DNA from: Zeugodacus cucurbitae
Taxonomy: Eukaryota > Arthropoda > Insecta > Diptera > Tephritidae
Direction: 5' to 3'
Length of the DNA stretch: 64,000 nucleotides
Assembly (NCBI RefSeq): GCF_028554725.1
Contig: NC_071671.1
Span: 20,211,501 to 20,275,500, forward strand
The notes below the pieces were generated by a model. The model was not told where the DNA came from, searched no databases, and saw only the letters and a program-made list of their open reading frames with translations. Positions 62,280 to 64,000 of this stretch are shown in pieces (within the stretch, counting starts at the first letter, position 1; each line of letters starts with the position of its first letter). The translations under genes were made by a program, and so were the position numbers.

Positions 62280-62830
62280 CAGTGGCGAAGGCAGGAAAAA
62301 AATTTGGGGGGGTTTTAGGTAAAAAGACAATGTTTCATTATTTTATTCAGAAATTGAAGTCTAATGTTCTTTTAATTTGGGCCATAACATTTAAAATCTC
62401 TTTCTCCGTCACGTCTATATCTCTATGGATATTCAAGAGAGCCATTCCGTTCAGGCGTGCTTCTCCAATTTTATTTCTTAAATATGTTTTAAGCCTGCGA
62501 AGTGACGAAAACGAGCGTTCACTTGAAGCGACAGATATAGGGATTATTGCTCCAATCTTTAAAAAACGATGCACTGTTTTGAAAATGTTTGCATCGCAAC
62601 AATTCAACGCGTCTAAAAAAGTTTTGGATCTCTTTGTTTGATTTAACCAGTTCTTGAAAATATATTCAAAATTTTAGTTAAAAATATAATCTGAAGAAAA
62701 GATTTTTAACCTTTTCCACATTCTAAATTCAGCAACGAAATCATCGGGATCTTCTACATCAGCGGTTAAGTTAAGACACTCAAGTATTTTTTTGCAAATA
62801 GCATAATTTTTTTTTAATTTAAATTTATTT
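62280..62830 (-). mobile_element. hAT transposon remnant, left part
   Basis: The left edge CAGTGGCGAAGGCAGG, followed by an A run and a G run, is a hAT-type terminus. It lies inside a phrase of the long repeat. On the minus strand the segment carries the C-terminal dimerisation domain (62347-62607). Farther upstream, at about 62700-62830, CLNLTADVEDPDDFVAEFRMW is readable, a segment seen in ZMYM/P52rIPK-type hAT transposases. Stops separate the pieces. The first 8 bases left of the end (62272-62279) are CCTACCAC; no copy of them and no inverted terminus is found before the host repeat resumes near 63425, so the right end is lost or too diverged. Confidence 0.7.
62347..62607 (-). pseudogene. 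hAT transposase C-terminal dimerisation domain
   Basis: The 86-codon frame reads LNCCDANIFKTVHRFLKIG, PISVASSERSFSSLRRLKTY, LRNKIGEARLNGMALLNIHR and DIDVTEKEILN, which is the hAT dimerisation signature (SERSFS.L...K..LR....RL..LALL.IHRD). The usual PVT(S/C) before SERSFS is PISVAS. It belongs to the ZMYM1/P52rIPK-like group as I remember the motif. The catalytic RNase H-like domain upstream is not recognisable, so the transposase is dead. Confidence 0.85.
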
Positions 62831-63915
62831 CACAACAGTTTGCTCATGGAACGAAAACTGAAAGTCATAAAAAAATTTTTCAAATTTTTCCTGTATTATG
62901 ATTAACAATAAACTCTAAAAAAAATAATAGAAATCTTATTGGTGACTTTTCAGTTCAGAACTAATTTTCAAAAGAAGTCCATTTTCGACTCACAATTCCC
63001 CTTAAATCTAAAAAAATCCAGTTCAGCAGCCACAGAGTTATAAGGCAAAGTCCAGTTTATATTTTTCTGGGTTTTTTAATTGGCCTGCATTCCCACAACT
63101 TTTTAATACTATCCAGATACAATAGGTTTGTTTTTAGTTTAACATTTTCATAGTTTCAAAAAATTAAATTCTATCAGCAGAAAAGTATCAAAATAGGCCG
63201 TATGTGAAAAAAAGTAGCAATCAAATTTAGAAGATACAATTGTATCCAAACGGTAACGCTGTTAGTGACTAATGTATTCATTTATTTTACATATTCATAC
63301 ATCGTCGGCAGAAAGATTGCTTTGAAAACAACAAATTACATTTTTTCAAATGACTATGTAGAATTAAATTCTATTATTTAAAAATTCAATTACTTTGGGG
63401 GTTTTAACATTTTCTTGACACTCTGATAACACGGATAAAAAATGGGTGAAATCGGTTCACAACCACGAATACTTTCCTTATACAAAAATCAATTGGAATT
63501 ACATCTCATTCCTTCACTTTATGATGTAAACATAAGAAACCAATGAAGTTAGTGGAAATAAAACTTTACATAAATAGTGCATATCATATCTGGTTTCACT
63601 TGTGAAAAAATTGTCGAAAACGGACTATAACTTTTCAAAGCCCCAGATATCGAACATGTAGAACTCACCCCCTAAGGGTAAATTTTTACAGAAAAATTAG
63701 TAAATCTTTCAGATAATTTAATGAAATTCAGAGGAAATTTTTTTCTCCTAATTGTGTGTCTCTGTTCCAAAAATTATTAAAATCGGATCAGAATTTCCCC
63801 GAGCTCACATATACCAAATAATGTGCAGGCTTAATTCCGCATATATCGGTAAATATGTGAGATACCTTAGCAAAATTAAGTGAGCGTATAGTCTTCGATA
63901 TATTGTATCTTGGTG

Positions 63916-64000
63916 GTGAAAACGAGTGAAATCGGTTCAAGAATTACCTAAGTTCCCATATACTATATATGAGGATTTTCGTTATTCTATTAAACTTTAT
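63916..64000. repeat. shared ~75-bp module, copy C
   Basis: The words GTGAAAACGAGTGAAATCGG, TTC.AGAATTACC, CCCATATACTATATATGAGG and TTATTCTATTAAACTTTAT follow in the same order as in the two Helitrons (18505-18590 and 31549-31625). The copy runs to the window edge. Confidence 0.6.

Larger units (their letters stand above)
61771..64000 (+). repeat. long non-coding dispersed repeat, runs off right edge
   Basis: The repeat opens with a 30-bp hairpin at 61772-61801 (TACTCTCGCAAC...GTTG.TACGAGAGTA type). It goes on with the phrases GTTTTGTTCACATAACGG, TGAAATCCGGATGTCTGTC and CAAGCTGTAACTTGAGTAAA, known to me as a common dispersed sequence in Drosophila and tephritid genomes. It is broken at 62280 by a hAT remnant and resumes at about 63425 with GGTGAAATCGGTTCACAACC and, later, CCCCAGATATCGAACATGTAG. 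The last 85 bp are the shared module, copy C. No frame in it encodes a recognisable domain, so its superfamily is left open. Confidence 0.7.

Noticed and set aside
63396..63415. GGGGGTTTTAAC as the right end of the hAT element
   Set aside because: It is in the same orientation as the left end rather than inverted, and no CGCCACTG follows.
1..64000. tRNA, rRNA, CRISPR array, bacterial operon or viral insertion
   Set aside because: No T-loop/anticodon arrangement, no rRNA words, no regular short spaced repeats, and no coding run of bacterial or viral type were seen on either strand.

Overview
This window looks like AT-rich, repeat-dense intergenic or intronic DNA from a higher dipteran insect, most likely a tephritid fruit fly. 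The evidence is a DD41D rosa-type mariner (a family first reported, as far as I recall, from Ceratitis), Helitron remnants of the insect type, several copies of one RTE-like LINE whose C-terminus I recognise from fly genomes, and the CAA/GTT and TATG simple-sequence style of Diptera. No intact host protein-coding gene, tRNA, rRNA or CRISPR array can be supported. Nearly all open frames are either chance frames in AT-rich or triplet-repeat DNA or pieces of transposons.

Layout: 1-3.6 kb is non-coding, with four exact TATCGATA sites at 480-1188. A plus-strand RTE remnant lies at 3.64-4.0 kb and a minus-strand RTE copy at 6.49-7.21 kb. A terminal-inverted-repeat DNA transposon (9205-10451) encloses the 5' end of a LINE. 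A broken LINE RNase H region lies at 12.25-12.69 kb on the minus strand. A larger minus-strand RTE copy with palm motifs lies at 14.29-15.58 kb. A degenerate Helitron lies at 17.36-19.01 kb, and a relative at 31.06-32.97 kb is split by a 933-bp mariner with TA target duplications. Degenerate repeats lie at 22.5-23.2 kb, and a 161-bp MITE-like element at 27.49 kb. A 31-bp minisatellite lies at 35.6 kb, a plus-strand LINE RNase H and 3' end at 37.6-38.36 kb, and a 248-bp tandem duplication at 44.08-44.58 kb. Two more minus-strand RTE copies lie at 53.94 and 58.69 kb, the last with a perfect 12-bp target-site duplication. From 61.5 kb to the right edge are a degenerate local repeat, then a long non-coding dispersed repeat interrupted by a hAT remnant.

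The clearest biology is nested transposon history. The mariner kept its catalytic triad but lost its DNA-binding half. A roughly 75-bp module is shared by two Helitrons and two other repeats. Five copies of one RTE family sit in 64 kb, four of them on the same strand. I did not find a new multi-gene system. The strongest leads are the TIR element carrying a LINE 5' end, the shared module, the DRE-like cluster and the recent RTE insertion. All coordinates and alignments were read by eye; family names rest on remembered motifs, not on searches.
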